Of a stretch of DNA of 64,000 bases, positions 39,313 through 49,169 are shown one piece after another (within the stretch, counting starts at the first letter, position 1; the number at the start of each line of letters is the position of its first letter). This DNA comes from Alphaproteobacteria bacterium (GTDB lineage Bacteria > Pseudomonadota > Alphaproteobacteria > UBA7985 > JAUIBT01), in assembly GCA_030428255.1 (NCBI GenBank), contig JAUIBT010000006.1:1-64000 (forward strand), read 5' to 3'. The translations under genes and the position numbers were made by a program. The notes beneath the pieces are model-generated. The model did not search any database, had not been told where the DNA came from, and saw only the letters and a program-made list of their open reading frames with translations.

Positions 39313-40977
39313 CTAGCCAACGTGCTCCAGCAACGCTTGGGCGGCCGCGCGGGCCTCGTCTGTGATTTTCGAGCCTGACAGCATGCGGGCGATTTCCTCG
39401 ACACGCTCGGCTTTGTCCAGCAGGCGCACTTGGGTCTCGGTCTTGCCCTTCTTAGCGGCTTTGGCCACATGATAGTGGGTCGAGGCCCGCGCGGCCACCT
39501 GCGGCGAGTGGGTGATGGTCAAGAGCTGCAGGTGGTCTGCCAGGCGGTCCAGGCGTTCGCCTACCGCGTCAGCCGTCGCACCACCAAGGCCAGAATCGAC
39601 CTCGTCAAACACCAAAGTTGGCACCGGGTTGACGCCCGCCAACACCACCTTGAGCGCCAGCAAGAAGCGCGACAGCTCACCGCCCGAGGCCACCTTGCCA
39701 ATCGGCCCAAGAGCCTCGCCCTGGTTCATGGCCACCAGGAATTGCACGCTTTGTTTGCCTTGCGGGCCCCAGGCATCTTCGGCCAGCTCTTGAACGCGGG
39801 TCTCGACCTGCGCGCGTTCTAGCTTTAACGGAGCCAGCTCAGCCTTCAGGGCCTTATCCAACTTGGCCGCGGCCTTGCGACGCTTGCTGCCGAGTTGGTC
39901 GGCCAAATCGTCGTAGCGTTGGCGCAAGCTACCAACCTCTTCGCTCAGCCGCTGGAGGGTCTCGTCGGCTTGCTCGATAGCGGTGAGCTGGGCTTCAAGC
40001 TGTGCTTGCACCTGGGGCAAATCGTTGGGGTCGCAGTCGTGCTTGCGCGCCAGGTCTTTGAGCAAGAATAAGCGCTCTGCTACGCGCTCTAGTTCATATG
40101 GATCGCCGTTCTGCTCGCTTGCCAGCGTTTCGATTTGGTTCACAGCTTCGCCGATCAGGTCGGCCGCTTGCTCCAGGGCTGTTATGCTGGGAGCGATTTG
40201 TTGCTCCAGCAAACTGGGTGCCCGCCCCAGCAAGCGCAAGGCTTGGTGCAACAGCCGCTCGATCCCCGTGTCGGCCTGCAAAACGCTGAGGCTTTCTTGC
40301 AAAAACTCCGCCATCTTATCGGCCTGCTGCAAGCGCTGGCGCTGGTCTGCCAAGGCATCGTGCTCGCCGTCGTCGGGGGCCGCCTCGGCCAATTCACTGG
40401 CAACGTGTTGCAGGTAGTCTTGTTCTTGGCGATCGCGCTCCAGCTTGGTTTGTGCGTCTTGTAAGCGCTGCGCACTGTCTTTCCACTCGTCGTAGGCCTT
40501 GGCGACGGTGGAGGCGAGGGGCTCGAGTTGCGCGAAACTGTCAAGCACCGCGCGGTGGCGGCTGGGAGCCAGCAAGCCATGCTGCTCGAATTGGCCCTGA
40601 ATCTCGACCAGCTCGCTGCCCAGATCGCGCAGGACGCGCGCAGACACGGGCGTGTCATTGATGTAGGCGCGCGACTTGCCGTCAGCGTTGAGGACGCGGC
40701 GAAGGCGCAGCTCGTCGTCGTCGTCGGGGATCAAGCCCAGAGCGTCGAGCTGTTCGGCCAAGCCACGCGGGTGAAAGACGGCGGTAACGCTGGCTTGGCT
40801 TTGGCCGCTGCGGATCAAACTGGCATCCGCGCGCCCGCCAAGCGCGAGCTGTAAACTGTCGAGCAGGATCGACTTTCCAGCGCCGGTCTCGCCGGTTAGG
40901 GTTGAGAGGCCTTTGGAGAAATCCAGCTCTAAGTGGCTGATAATGACAACATCTTTAATGACCAGGCGCAAGAGCAT
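39313..40977 (-). CDS. recN: DNA repair protein RecN
   Basis: An SMC-like ATPase in double-strand-break repair, 554 residues. Walker A is TGETGAGKSILLDSL (residues 30-44). The two coiled-coil arms occupy about 150-370. The signature motif GKVASGGELSRFLLALK and Walker B LVFDEVDSGLGGATADAVGE are both intact, followed by TITHSPQVAARA. It lies 30 bp after the bamD stop. Confidence 0.96.
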   Translation of the reverse strand: MLLRLVIKDVVIISHLELDFSKGLSTLTGETGAGKSILLDSLQLALGGRADASLIRSGQSQASVTAVFHPRGLAEQLDALGLIPDDDDELRLRRVLNADGKSRAYINDTPVSARVLRDLGSELVEIQGQFEQHGLLAPSRHRAVLDSFAQLEPLASTVAKAYDEWKDSAQRLQDAQTKLERDRQEQDYLQHVASELAEAAPDDGEHDALADQRQRLQQADKMAEFLQESLSVLQADTGIERLLHQALRLLGRAPSLLEQQIAPSITALEQAADLIGEAVNQIETLASEQNGDPYELERVAERLFLLKDLARKHDCDPNDLPQVQAQLEAQLTAIEQADETLQRLSEEVGSLRQRYDDLADQLGSKRRKAAAKLDKALKAELAPLKLERAQVETRVQELAEDAWGPQGKQSVQFLVAMNQGEALGPIGKVASGGELSRFLLALKVVLAGVNPVPTLVFDEVDSGLGGATADAVGERLDRLADHLQLLTITHSPQVAARASTHYHVAKAAKKGKTETQVRLLDKAERVEEIARMLSGSKITDEARAAAQALLEHVG

Positions 40978-41007
40978 GACCGCTGAGACCTCTCGTGCTG
41001 TGGCGGG

Positions 41008-41823
41008 TCAGAAGAAGAGGAACTTGCGCTTGTCAGAGCGCTGGCTATCTCCGCTCATGAGGCGATAGGTCTTGGCGTACCACCGACTGCTGGGGTAGTT
41101 GTGGCCCAGGATCTCCGCGGCGCGCGAGGCGTCTTTCTTCAGTCCCAACGCCAAATAGACTTCAACCAGTCGGTGCAAGGCTTCTTCGATGTGGCTCGTG
41201 GTCTCGTATTCGTCGATCACGACTTTATAGCGATTGGCCGCTGCTAGCAGGCGGTCGCGCTTGTGGTAGAAGCGGGCGACTTCCATCTCTTTGCCGGCCA
41301 ACTGCTCGTTGACAAGATCGAGCTTGATCGCTGAATCCAGCCCATATTTGCTGCGCGGGAACCGGTTCACCAGATCCTGCAAGGCCGCCTTGGCGCGCAA
41401 GGTCTTGGCTTGGTCAAGGTCGGTTTCGGCAATCTGATCGAAAAGCGACAGGGCCTTGATGTAATAAGCGTAGGCGATGCGCTCGTCGCTGGGGTGCAGT
41501 TGGATGAAGCGGTCAGCCGCGTTTTCAGCCTCGTCGTAGGACTCGATGTCATAGAACTGCTTGGCTGCCAGCAATTGGGCATCGCGCGCCAAAGCGGAAT
41601 AAGGGTGCAAGCGCTCGATCTCGAGGTAGAGCGTGGCCGCTTCTTCGGGCTGGTTAATACGTGCCTTGCGTTGTGCGCGCTGGAAGATCTCCTCAGCGGA
41701 CAGCTTTTCAATATTTTTTTGCGTATTGTCGGTGCCCAGGACTTCGCTGAAGGTGCGATCACCACAGCCGCTCAAAAGGCCGAGCAAACAAAGTACAATC
41801 AAGGGCGCACTGCGCAGCGTCAC
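41008..41823 (-). CDS. bamD: Outer membrane protein assembly factor BamD
   Basis: BamD is an essential lipoprotein of the BAM complex that folds outer-membrane beta-barrels. I start at GTG 41823, which gives a lipoprotein signal ending in the lipobox LLSGC at Cys20, with 271 residues overall. A TTG 24 codons upstream is open but would place the lipobox far inside. TPR-type repeats follow: AEEIFQRAQRKARINQPEEA, ALARDAQLLAAKQFYDIESY, and HIEEALHRLVEVYLALGLK. The C-terminus WYAKTYRLMSG is conserved. It sits between lpxC and recN, as in many alphaproteobacteria. Confidence 0.92.
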   Translation of the reverse strand: MTLRSAPLIVLCLLGLLSGCGDRTFSEVLGTDNTQKNIEKLSAEEIFQRAQRKARINQPEEAATLYLEIERLHPYSALARDAQLLAAKQFYDIESYDEAENAADRFIQLHPSDERIAYAYYIKALSLFDQIAETDLDQAKTLRAKAALQDLVNRFPRSKYGLDSAIKLDLVNEQLAGKEMEVARFYHKRDRLLAAANRYKVVIDEYETTSHIEEALHRLVEVYLALGLKKDASRAAEILGHNYPSSRWYAKTYRLMSGDSQRSDKRKFLFF

Positions 41824-42160
41824 GATCAACGATCCGGTTCTAATGTAAAGGTCGAGCAAGGGCGTGGCCGCTGCACGGGCAACTCTACGAAACAATCAAA
41901 CATGCTCGGTCAACCGCAGTCGCTGGTATGCGCATTACGGATTTGAGGAGCTGGCTATAAATAGAACGCTTGGGCCCAGCAGACAAGCGGGCAGTCAGAT
42001 TTGGTCAAGGTGATTTGGGGACAAGTCTCATTCTTGCCCAAGCAACAGCGGCTCCGATGCGCGCCTAGGCGCAGCACTTTATCGGCCCGCAAGCCCGTTT
42101 GTTTATTAGCAAGCCAGGGAGGTTGAGATGTTGCTGAGCCTGCCGCCGGGACGGCAGGTT
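41824..42160. other. Gene-free region between lpxC and bamD
   Basis: A 337-bp gap. It holds a 12-bp perfect palindrome (GCGCCTAGGCGC, 42061-42072) and, just past the lpxC stop, a 7-bp stem CCTGCCG/CGGCAGG (42139-42158) with no T run, so termination there is doubtful. The bamD promoter must lie here unless bamD is transcribed from lpxC. Confidence 0.45.
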
Positions 42161-43177
42161 CTATTCTGCTGGAGTAGCGGTCGCTAGAGCAACGTCAGCG
42201 GCGGCGACATCGTAGCTAGCGGCATGACGCGAGCGCTTGCTGGGGAAGGCGATGACGTTGGATTCTTGCTTTGCTGGGGCTGCCTTATAGGCCCAGCGCC
42301 AGGCTGTCTGGTCTTCCAGCAAGCTGTGCAGGATCATATTGTTGAGCTGATGACCGGCCTTGTCGGCGGTGAAGCGGCCCAGCAGGCGACCGCCCGCCAA
42401 GTAAAGATCACCGACGGCGTCCAACACCTTGTGGCGCACGAACTCATCTGAGTACCGAAGGCCGGTTTCGTTCAAAACCCGGTCGCCGTCCACAACTACG
42501 GCGTTGTCCAAGCTGCCGCCACGGGCCAGGCCCATGCTGCGCAGATGCTCAACTTCATGCAGGAAACCAAAGGTCCGCGCTTTGCTGTAGCGATGCTTGA
42601 AGCCGCTGGCGCTGACATCGAAGCTGATGCGCTGCTTGCCGATGGCCTCGCTTGCGAATTCAATGGAAAAATCAATAACGAACGACTCAGCTGGCGATAA
42701 GCGAACGGCCTTGCCATCCAGCTCTAGGCTCACGTCCTTCAACACTTCGATGTAGCGGCGCGGGGCGTCTTGTTCTTTGAGGCCAACGGACTCGATCAAG
42801 AACACGAAGGGTGCAGAGCTGCCGTCCATGACCGGCACTTCCGGGCCGTTGATTTCGACCAGCAGGTTGTCGATTTCAAGTGCGCTGATAGCGGCCATTA
42901 GGTGTTCGATCGTGCCAACGCTCGCGCCGTGTTCGTTGGAAATCTTGGTGCAGAGCAGCGTGTCGCAAACATTTTGGTATTCGGCGAGGATCTCGTTCTT
43001 GCCCGCCTCCAGGTCGGTGCGGACGAAGCGAATGCCGCTGTTCGCTGCCGCTGGCTTCAAGGTCAATGTTACAGAGGCCCCAGAGTGCAGGCCAACGCCC
43101 ATACAGCTGACTTCAGATGCAAGAGTGTGTTGCATCACTAAGGGCTGTTGCTCAGCGCAGTTTGATACTGTAACCAT
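42161..43177 (-). CDS. lpxC: UDP-3-O-acyl-N-acetylglucosamine deacetylase LpxC
   Basis: LpxC commits the cell to lipid A synthesis; its presence shows an outer membrane with lipopolysaccharide. The 338 residues carry HTLASEVSCMGVGLHSG near the start, the zinc ligand in VGTIEHLMAAI, the NGPEVPVMDGSS loop, and the second zinc site RHKVLDAVGDLYLAGG with D and H in FTADKAGHQLNN. About 40 C-terminal residues after the catalytic domain are variable and rich in Ala and Lys. GAGGGG precedes the ATG. It follows the ftsZ terminator, so it is probably a separate unit. Confidence 0.97.
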   Translation of the reverse strand: MVTVSNCAEQQPLVMQHTLASEVSCMGVGLHSGASVTLTLKPAAANSGIRFVRTDLEAGKNEILAEYQNVCDTLLCTKISNEHGASVGTIEHLMAAISALEIDNLLVEINGPEVPVMDGSSAPFVFLIESVGLKEQDAPRRYIEVLKDVSLELDGKAVRLSPAESFVIDFSIEFASEAIGKQRISFDVSASGFKHRYSKARTFGFLHEVEHLRSMGLARGGSLDNAVVVDGDRVLNETGLRYSDEFVRHKVLDAVGDLYLAGGRLLGRFTADKAGHQLNNMILHSLLEDQTAWRWAYKAAPAKQESNVIAFPSKRSRHAASYDVAAADVALATATPAE

Positions 43178-43306
43178 AATCCCCTCGTTTAACTCCTTGA
43201 GAGCGACCGCTTTTTTGTCTGCTCAATTCGAAACAGGCCTTACCAGCCCTTTGGATTGCACGCTGTATTGTTGCTAACAGTTGTGTCTTGTTGCTTCCTT
43301 ATAGGC

Positions 43307-43351
43307 GGCCAAAATGTGGCCAACGAATCAATCATTGTTACCTTATGTAAC
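43307..43351. promoter_or_regulatory. Candidate double operator upstream of lpxC
   Basis: Two perfect 5-5-5 inverted repeats, GGCCA/TGGCC and GTTAC/GTAAC, are 30 bp apart, close to three helical turns. This layout suits a dimeric regulator binding on one DNA face. I cannot name a regulator with this consensus, and short palindromes of this length also arise by chance. Confidence 0.4.
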
Positions 43352-43527
43352 GGATTGCAGCCCCAAGTCGCGCAGCGGCGGGCCTAAACGATGGATTTCA
43401 TGCGAGCAGTAGACATTGAACCACGAAATCGGTTGCACGAAATCTTGCATTTTGCAGTTGATTGGAGGCTTAGGGCCGAAAGACTCGTCAACGGCATAGC
43501 CGGTAGAACCACGCCTCTTCACCGCAC

Positions 43528-43555
43528 AAAAAAAGGGAGGGGCAAGCCCTCCCTT
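43528..43555 (-). terminator. Rho-independent terminator after ftsZ
   Basis: On the minus strand AGGGAGGG-CTTG-CCCCTCCC forms a G+C-rich stem followed by seven T residues. It lies about 75 bp beyond the ftsZ stop. Confidence 0.92.
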
Positions 43556-43628
43556 CAAGTTGAGTGCGCAGGTGGAACCAACGCACAGAGTTCCCCTGTA
43601 AGCAGGAGACGGACCCTTGCGACGCGAC

Positions 43629-45677
43629 CTAGTTGGCTTGGCGACGAAGGAATGCGGGAATGTCGATCAGCTCCTCGTCCATGCGCGAGAGGTCGTTGTT
43701 ATCGACCACCAAACCAGGCCAGGCTTCGGGCTGGGACGGTTCGTTGTGGGCGGCGCCGTGGGCCTGATGGGGCTGATGTGAGGGGGCAAACTGCTGTGAA
43801 GGTTGGCTATGGGGCGAACGCCCGGTCGGCTGGGATGCCTGCGATTGGCCGTTGCCAAACGGCATCATGCGCGCGGCAAAGCCACCCAAACCACGCGCCT
43901 TTTGCGCCCCTTGTTGTGGGTGTGGCCGCGATTTGTTCACCATAGAGTCACTTTGACCGTCGGCGCGCAGCGGATTGGGCTGATCGGGTGTCACGTCGTA
44001 GGGCTGCTGGTTGACCCATGCCTCGGCTTCTTCTTGCCCAATGTGCGGTTGCTCTGCGCCGGGCTGCGCCCAGCGATGGATTTGGGCTGGTTGCCCGCGC
44101 GGAGCTTGCCGTTGGTCCGCGTAAGTATGGCTGCTTCCGCTTGGCTGATGAGTGTCGGAGCCTGTGGTTGGACCGCCAAAGCCAGATCCCATAGCGGCTT
44201 GCGGCGCATGATCATAGGACGCGGGCAGGCTCGGCTGGCTGGCGTCAGCCGGATAGGCGTGCGTTTGCGCGTAGAGGTTGGGTTCGCCTGCACCGTGGGA
44301 CTGGCCAACGGCGATGGGCTCATAGGCTTCTGCAATGCTTGGCTGCGGCCCCATGCCCGGCAGGTTCATCAAGTCGTCGTCGTGCTGATCTTCGGGGTCA
44401 TAGCTGTAATCGCTTGCGGCCTCGAATGGCTGGGCTTGGGGCTGCGCGCTTGAGCGCCTGCTCACGGAGAAGGCGGCGAAGGGGTTGCCCGCGAGGCCCA
44501 GTTCGTCATCGCTTGCGAGCTGGGGTTGCGATGGTGCTTGCATTTGCACTGGCTGAGGTTGAAATGACGGGCTCTCATCGCCGACAGCGGGCGCAGCAGC
44601 AGTGCGCGAAATCTCAGTTGCAGCCATGGACGAGGCCAGGCGAGGACCGCTGCTCATGGCTTCCAAGCCCGCCAGGCTGGGAGCTTGGGGCTCGGTTTGC
44701 GCGCTCGCGCCTTCTTGGATCCCTGTCGCGACCAAAGACACGCGGATCTTGCCGTCCAACTCACTGGACTGAGAGGCGCCAAAGATCACGTTGGCGTCGG
44801 GTGCCAGCACGTTCTTGATGCGCGATGCTGCTGCATCCACCTCGAACAGTGACATGTCGCTACCGCCTGCAATGTTGATCAAAGCCCCGTTCGCGCCGTT
44901 GATCGACACGTCGTCCAACAGGGGGTTGAAGATCGCAGCTTCTGCGGCCTCAATCGCTCGGCTTTCGCCGCTGGCTTCGCCTGCACCCAGCATGGCCTTG
45001 CCAGCCATGGTCATCAACGAGCGCACGTCTGCGAAGTCCAAATTGACCAGCCCGGGACGGGTCATAAGGTCAGAAATCGACCGCACGCCGGTATAGAGGA
45101 TCTCGTCGGCCATGCGAAAGGCGTCGGCAAAGGTTGTTTGATCGTTGGCCACGCGGAACAGGTTCTGGTTAGGAATGACCAACAGAGTGTCTACGTGCTT
45201 GGCCATTTGTTCGATGCCTTCGTCAGCCAAACGTTGGCGGCGCTGGCCTTCAAAGGTAAAGGGCTTGGTGGTGATGCCGACGGTCAAAATGCCCATGCTG
45301 CGTGCGATCTGCGCGATGACAGGCGCCGCACCGGTGCCGGTGCCGCCGCCCATGCCTGCGGTAATAAAGACCATGTGCGAGCCAGCCAGCGCTGCTGCGA
45401 CTTCCTCAGCGCTTTCCTCAGCCGCTTTGTGCCCGACGTTAGGATCTGAACCTGCACCCAGACCGGCGGTCAACTGGCGGCCAAGCTGGATGCGCACGTC
45501 ACAGGGGATCAGCTGCATGGCTTGGGCGTCGGTGTTGGCCAACATGAAATCCACGCCCTCCAACTGAGAGCGGATCATGTTGTGGACGGCGTTTCCACCC
45601 GCGCCGCCAACGCCCATAACCACAATGCGTGGGCGGAAGGAAGCCTGTTCTTGGGGAAGCGAGACGGAAATGCTCAT
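43629..45677 (-). CDS. ftsZ: Cell division protein FtsZ (long form)
   Basis: FtsZ polymerises with GTP into the division ring. The start at ATG 45677, with AAGGAGA upstream, gives 682 residues, long even for alphaproteobacterial FtsZ. The GTPase core spans about 20-340: [19 protein letters not shown], the tubulin signature [13 protein letters not shown] near residue 108, [11 protein letters not shown] and [14 protein letters not shown] Gln/Pro/Ser-rich disordered linker follows (about 345-655). The conserved C-terminal peptide ends [11 protein letters not shown], the site that binds FtsA. It follows ftsA by 53 bp and ends in a strong terminator. Confidence 0.97.
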   Translation of the reverse strand: MSISVSLPQEQASFRPRIVVMGVGGAGGNAVHNMIRSQLEGVDFMLANTDAQAMQLIPCDVRIQLGRQLTAGLGAGSDPNVGHKAAEESAEEVAAALAGSHMVFITAGMGGGTGTGAAPVIAQIARSMGILTVGITTKPFTFEGQRRQRLADEGIEQMAKHVDTLLVIPNQNLFRVANDQTTFADAFRMADEILYTGVRSISDLMTRPGLVNLDFADVRSLMTMAGKAMLGAGEASGESRAIEAAEAAIFNPLLDDVSINGANGALINIAGGSDMSLFEVDAAASRIKNVLAPDANVIFGASQSSELDGKIRVSLVATGIQEGASAQTEPQAPSLAGLEAMSSGPRLASSMAATEISRTAAAPAVGDESPSFQPQPVQMQAPSQPQLASDDELGLAGNPFAAFSVSRRSSAQPQAQPFEAASDYSYDPEDQHDDDLMNLPGMGPQPSIAEAYEPIAVGQSHGAGEPNLYAQTHAYPADASQPSLPASYDHAPQAAMGSGFGGPTTGSDTHQPSGSSHTYADQRQAPRGQPAQIHRWAQPGAEQPHIGQEEAEAWVNQQPYDVTPDQPNPLRADGQSDSMVNKSRPHPQQGAQKARGLGGFAARMMPFGNGQSQASQPTGRSPHSQPSQQFAPSHQPHQAHGAAHNEPSQPEAWPGLVVDNNDLSRMDEELIDIPAFLRRQAN

Positions 45678-45730
45678 GGGAAATCTCCTTGAAATTAAGG
45701 ATCTCAAAAATTGAGTGGGTCGGCTTAAAA

Positions 45731-47023
45731 TTAGATGCCGAAGAGTTTGCGAATGGGGTGCCAGGCCGATCGGTTTGCTGGCTCGTTCATAATGGGTTCG
45801 GCCAAGGGTGGGGCCTTAGGACTGCGGTGTTTGGGCAGGCCGGCTTTGAGCAAGCCCGCGGCGGTGGCCCATTCAGGCCCCGCGCTCTCTAGAATGCCGC
45901 CCATGTTGAAGGGGCGTCCGATGCGCACTTCTTTTTGCAGCACGCGGCAGGCTTCGTCTTTGATACCGGGCAGCAGCGCTCCGCCACCGGTCAAAACCAC
46001 ACGGCGTCCGGCGTAGCGCGCGATCTGTGGGTTTTCGAGCCGTTGGGCGACCAGCTCAAAGATTTCTTCGACGCGCGCCTGAATGATTTGATTCAAGAAG
46101 CTGACAGAGATCTTGCGTTGTTCGGCGGTCTGCGGATCGCCGGAGGTGGGGGCCTCGATGATGCTGCGTTCGTCGCCCGGCTGGATGAATGCGCGGCCAA
46201 ACGACAGCTTAAGCCGCTCGGCGTGGACCAGAGTGGTCGGCAGCACATTGGCAATGTCGCTGGTGATGTTACGTCCGCCCAAGGGCAAAACCTCAGTATA
46301 GCAAGGCTTGTTGCCGCCATAGACCACCATACTCGTGGTGCCGCCGCCCAGATCAATCAGAGTGGTGCCCAGCTCGCGCTCATCGTTGGTCAGGCAGGCA
46401 TCTGCAGCGGCCAGCGAGGCGATGGAGGCGCTGCGCATCACCAAATGACAGTTTTCAAGACATCGGGCCAGATTGGTAAAGGACGACAAGCTGGTGCTGA
46501 TCACGTGGCAGGGCGTACCCAAGGTCGCGCCGACCATGCCACAAGGGTCGCTGATGCCGCCTTCGCCATCGACCACGAATTCTAGGGGAATCGCGTTCAT
46601 GACGTGCAGCGATGAGGGCAAATTTGGATTTGGATTGGGCTGAACCTGGCCGAGCACAGCTTTGCGCGCAAACGCGGTGAGCTGTTGGATGTGGCGCGCT
46701 TCAATGGTCTCTCCGCGCAAGGGCATCTCAACAGGCAGAAGGGTCGAGCGCACCTGGCTAGATGACAGGCTGACATGCACTTCTTTGATCTGTGTTTCGG
46801 CCTTTTTCTCAGCAGCGCTGACGGCTTGTAAGATGCAGTAGCGCACCAGGTCCATGTCGGTGATCTGGCCTGCGCGAATGCCTTTGGCGCGATAGCTGCC
46901 AATGCCGATGACCTCTAGGCCGCCGGTGTCGGTTACTTCAGCAATCATGCAGGTGATGCGCGACGAGCCTATATCCAGCGCTGAAATCAGGCGCGTTGAG
47001 GAGACAGACAGTGCGTTTGGCAT
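45731..47023 (-). CDS. ftsA: Cell division protein FtsA
   Basis: FtsA is an actin-like ATPase that tethers FtsZ to the membrane. The start at ATG 47023 gives 430 residues. Actin-fold phosphate loops are [18 protein letters not shown] and [18 protein letters not shown], and the adenosine loop is [13 protein letters not shown]. The C-terminal amphipathic membrane-targeting tail is [16 protein letters not shown] start 11 codons upstream is open but unlikely. The ribosome-binding site is weak, and the gene lies 133 bp after the ftsQ stop. Confidence 0.96.
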   Translation of the reverse strand: MPNALSVSSTRLISALDIGSSRITCMIAEVTDTGGLEVIGIGSYRAKGIRAGQITDMDLVRYCILQAVSAAEKKAETQIKEVHVSLSSSQVRSTLLPVEMPLRGETIEARHIQQLTAFARKAVLGQVQPNPNPNLPSSLHVMNAIPLEFVVDGEGGISDPCGMVGATLGTPCHVISTSLSSFTNLARCLENCHLVMRSASIASLAAADACLTNDERELGTTLIDLGGGTTSMVVYGGNKPCYTEVLPLGGRNITSDIANVLPTTLVHAERLKLSFGRAFIQPGDERSIIEAPTSGDPQTAEQRKISVSFLNQIIQARVEEIFELVAQRLENPQIARYAGRRVVLTGGGALLPGIKDEACRVLQKEVRIGRPFNMGGILESAGPEWATAAGLLKAGLPKHRSPKAPPLAEPIMNEPANRSAWHPIRKLFGI

Positions 47024-47106
47024 CGAAATAGGCGCCACGGTCAACTTCCAAATCAATGTAAGAGGTTGGCCGCTAACCGCGATCAGACCTCAATGAAACC
47101 CTGAGT

Positions 47107-47122
47107 CCAAGCTTGCGCTTGG
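47107..47122. repeat. Small hairpin between ftsQ and ftsA
   Basis: CCAAGC-TTGC-GCTTGG forms a perfect 6-bp hairpin in the 133-bp gap between ftsQ and ftsA. A CCCC-AAAAC-GGGG pairing lies just beyond it. Neither has a T run, so they are not clear terminators; a role in message processing or translation is possible. Confidence 0.35.
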
Positions 47123-47156
47123 TAATTCTTACATCCCCAAAACGGGGCGGGGTTCA

Positions 47157-48074
47157 TTAGGCCGCTGAACCCTTGCGGTTAAGCAAGACCCGCGAGGCTT
47201 CTGCCTCTCGCAGTCTCAAGATCAATCGGTCTTCCAGGCGCAAGTCGATTAATTCGACATCCTTGGACAACAGATCGTTGGCTTCGTCGGTCCGCGCTAG
47301 CGTACTGAAAGCAGCCGCTAGGCCTTGGTCGGGCAACTTGGCCGTAATGCTCGACCCCAAGCGTATGTCCCACCTGCGCCCTGAAATAAGGACAGCAGCT
47401 TGAACCAGAGGCTTAAGATCAGGCTCTTGATCTAGCGCGTTAAAAAATGTCGTCGCTTGTTCAGGAACCTTATCTCCATCCATAAGGATCAAATTGGCGT
47501 ATTTATCGACCGGGGCGCCTTCAATTGTGGTTCCATTGCGATCAATCAAGACGAATTTTTGGTCGCGCTTCCAGATGGCCGCAGGCACCTTTTCGTCAAC
47601 ATGAATGATGAGTTTTTGCGGAAAAGCGCGCTCGACGCGCGCAGAGCGGACCCAAGGCAGGTTGGCCTCCAGGTGGGATTCCAAGATTGCAGGCTTGAGC
47701 GACAGTAAGGATTGGCCGTTGTGAATGTCCAACAGGTCTCGAATATCTTGCGGTCGGCTGCGTTCGGCCCCTTTGATGTCGATCTCAACCAGCTTGACCC
47801 CAGCCTGCGCGCTGATGGCGTGGCCCAGGTTGGTCAGCCGCAGCATCATGACATCCATGCGCCCAGTGTTGATATACCAGATGACAACCACGCTGAGGAC
47901 GAACAGCAAGAAGGCACAAAAGCCCAGAATGCTAGTGACCAGGGTCGGGTGCTTCTTGAACTCCGCCAGACCACGGGCGGCGGCTTGGGCACCCCGTCCT
48001 TCTCTGTCATGCGGTTGGTCCGCTGGATCGTGCTCAAAATCGTGTTCGGGGAAGATGTCGATCAAACGGGGCAT
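47157..48074 (-). CDS. ftsQ: Cell division protein FtsQ
   Basis: FtsQ is a bitopic division protein linking early and late divisome parts. The 305 residues have an acidic cytoplasmic N-terminus of about 45 residues, one helix (LVTSILGFCAFLLFVLSVVVIWY, about 44-66) and a periplasmic POTRA domain (VKLVEIDIKGAERSRPQDIRD). The FtsQ beta domain follows, with WVRSARVERAFPQKLIIHVDE and FVLIDRNGTTI. It lies 169 bp after murB. In most relatives ddl sits in this gap, but it is absent here. Confidence 0.95.
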   Translation of the reverse strand: MPRLIDIFPEHDFEHDPADQPHDREGRGAQAAARGLAEFKKHPTLVTSILGFCAFLLFVLSVVVIWYINTGRMDVMMLRLTNLGHAISAQAGVKLVEIDIKGAERSRPQDIRDLLDIHNGQSLLSLKPAILESHLEANLPWVRSARVERAFPQKLIIHVDEKVPAAIWKRDQKFVLIDRNGTTIEGAPVDKYANLILMDGDKVPEQATTFFNALDQEPDLKPLVQAAVLISGRRWDIRLGSSITAKLPDQGLAAAFSTLARTDEANDLLSKDVELIDLRLEDRLILRLREAEASRVLLNRKGSAA

Positions 48075-48243
48075 GCCAGCGTCGCGTCACTCAAATAGGT
48101 CACAAATATCTAAGAGCGCTTCAAATATGGCAGCGCTACTCAAGATGGTGTGCCTGGCACTTGGGGCAGCTTTGAGACGCGAAAGGTTCAATCTTGGGTC
48201 GCTTTAAAGTTGCGAACCTTCGGATTGCGGCGGACCAGCGTGG

Positions 48244-49146
48244 CTAGACGGGCTCGCCGATGCGTTTGATCTCCCACTGAAGCTCGATCCCGCTGGTCGC
48301 CTTGACCTTGGCGCGCATGGTCTCGCCCAGCGTTTCCAGGTCTGCGGCGGTCGCGCTGCCGTCGTTGATCATGAAGTTGCAGTGAAGTTCTGACATGCTG
48401 GCACCGCCGACGCGATAGCCGCGCCCGCCAGCCTCATCGACCAGACGCCAGGCCGAGTGGCCCTCAGGGTTTTTGAAGGTCGAGCCGCCGGTCTTCTTAT
48501 TAATGGGCTGGTTCTTGCGACGGTAGTCTTGATGGTCTTTCATGGCCGCAGCGATGGCCTCTTTGTCACCAAAGGGGCCTGCAAGTTCGGCTTCGACAAA
48601 GATCCACTCTGGCCCCAGGTCACAATGGCGATAGCTGTAAGCCAGCTCGTCCAGGGCAAAGCGCCGCTTTTCGCCCTGGCGATTAACCGCGGTGGCGGCG
48701 ACCAGCGCGTTGCGCATTTCTTTGCCCGGGCCAATGCCCGCATTCATGCGAAGCGCGCCGCCAATCGTGCCCGGTACGCCGACCAAAAAGGTCATGCCGT
48801 CAATGCCCGCCTTACGCGCCGCAATGGCCACCGACAAATCGGCCGCGCCTGCGCCTGCCGTAATGCGGTTTCCCTCCACCGTGATGGCCTCAAATCCTGG
48901 ACCTTCCAGCTTGATGACCACGCCCTTAACCCCGCCGTCACGGATCAGCATGTTCGAGCCGCGGCCCAAGACCATGACCGGCACATCAGGGGCCAGGTTT
49001 GCAAGAAAGCTCTGCAAGTCCTCAACATCGGCGGGCAGGAACAAGACCTCGGCAGGACCGCCGACGCCGAACCAGGAGCGGTCGGACAAGCGTGCTTGGG
49101 CAGTCAGCGCGCCGCGAACGGGGGGCAGGGTGTCGATCAGGTCCAT
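48244..49146 (-). CDS. murB: UDP-N-acetylenolpyruvoylglucosamine reductase MurB
   Basis: MurB reduces the enolpyruvyl group to make UDP-MurNAc. The start at ATG 49146, preceded by GGAGAG, gives 300 residues (type II, short form). FAD-binding segments VMVLGRGSNMLIRDGG and FLVGVPGTIGGALRMNAG are present. The active-site region GGSTFKNPEGHSAWRLVDEAG carries the catalytic Ser, and the C-terminal HCNFMINDGSATA closes the domain. It lies 23 bp after the murC stop. Confidence 0.96.
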   Translation of the reverse strand: MDLIDTLPPVRGALTAQARLSDRSWFGVGGPAEVLFLPADVEDLQSFLANLAPDVPVMVLGRGSNMLIRDGGVKGVVIKLEGPGFEAITVEGNRITAGAGAADLSVAIAARKAGIDGMTFLVGVPGTIGGALRMNAGIGPGKEMRNALVAATAVNRQGEKRRFALDELAYSYRHCDLGPEWIFVEAELAGPFGDKEAIAAAMKDHQDYRRKNQPINKKTGGSTFKNPEGHSAWRLVDEAGGRGYRVGGASMSELHCNFMINDGSATAADLETLGETMRAKVKATSGIELQWEIKRIGEPV

Positions 49147-49169
49147 GGCGATCTCTCCGGTTTGGGGCG

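Larger units (their letters stand above)
43178..43628. other. Region between ftsZ and lpxC with promoter and twin inverted repeats
   Basis: The 451-bp stretch holds the ftsZ terminator (43528-43555) and the lpxC promoter region. Two short inverted repeats occur 30 bp apart, centre to centre: GGCCA-AAATG-TGGCC (43307-43321) and GTTAC-CTTAT-GTAAC (43337-43351). They lie 130-175 bp upstream of the lpxC ATG. A TATAAG sequence on the minus strand near 43297-43304 could be a -10 box. No gene is seen. Confidence 0.55.

Noticed and set aside
42139-42158. Stem-loop just past lpxC
   Set aside because: The stem is good but there is no T run on the minus strand; kept only as a note in the intergenic entry.
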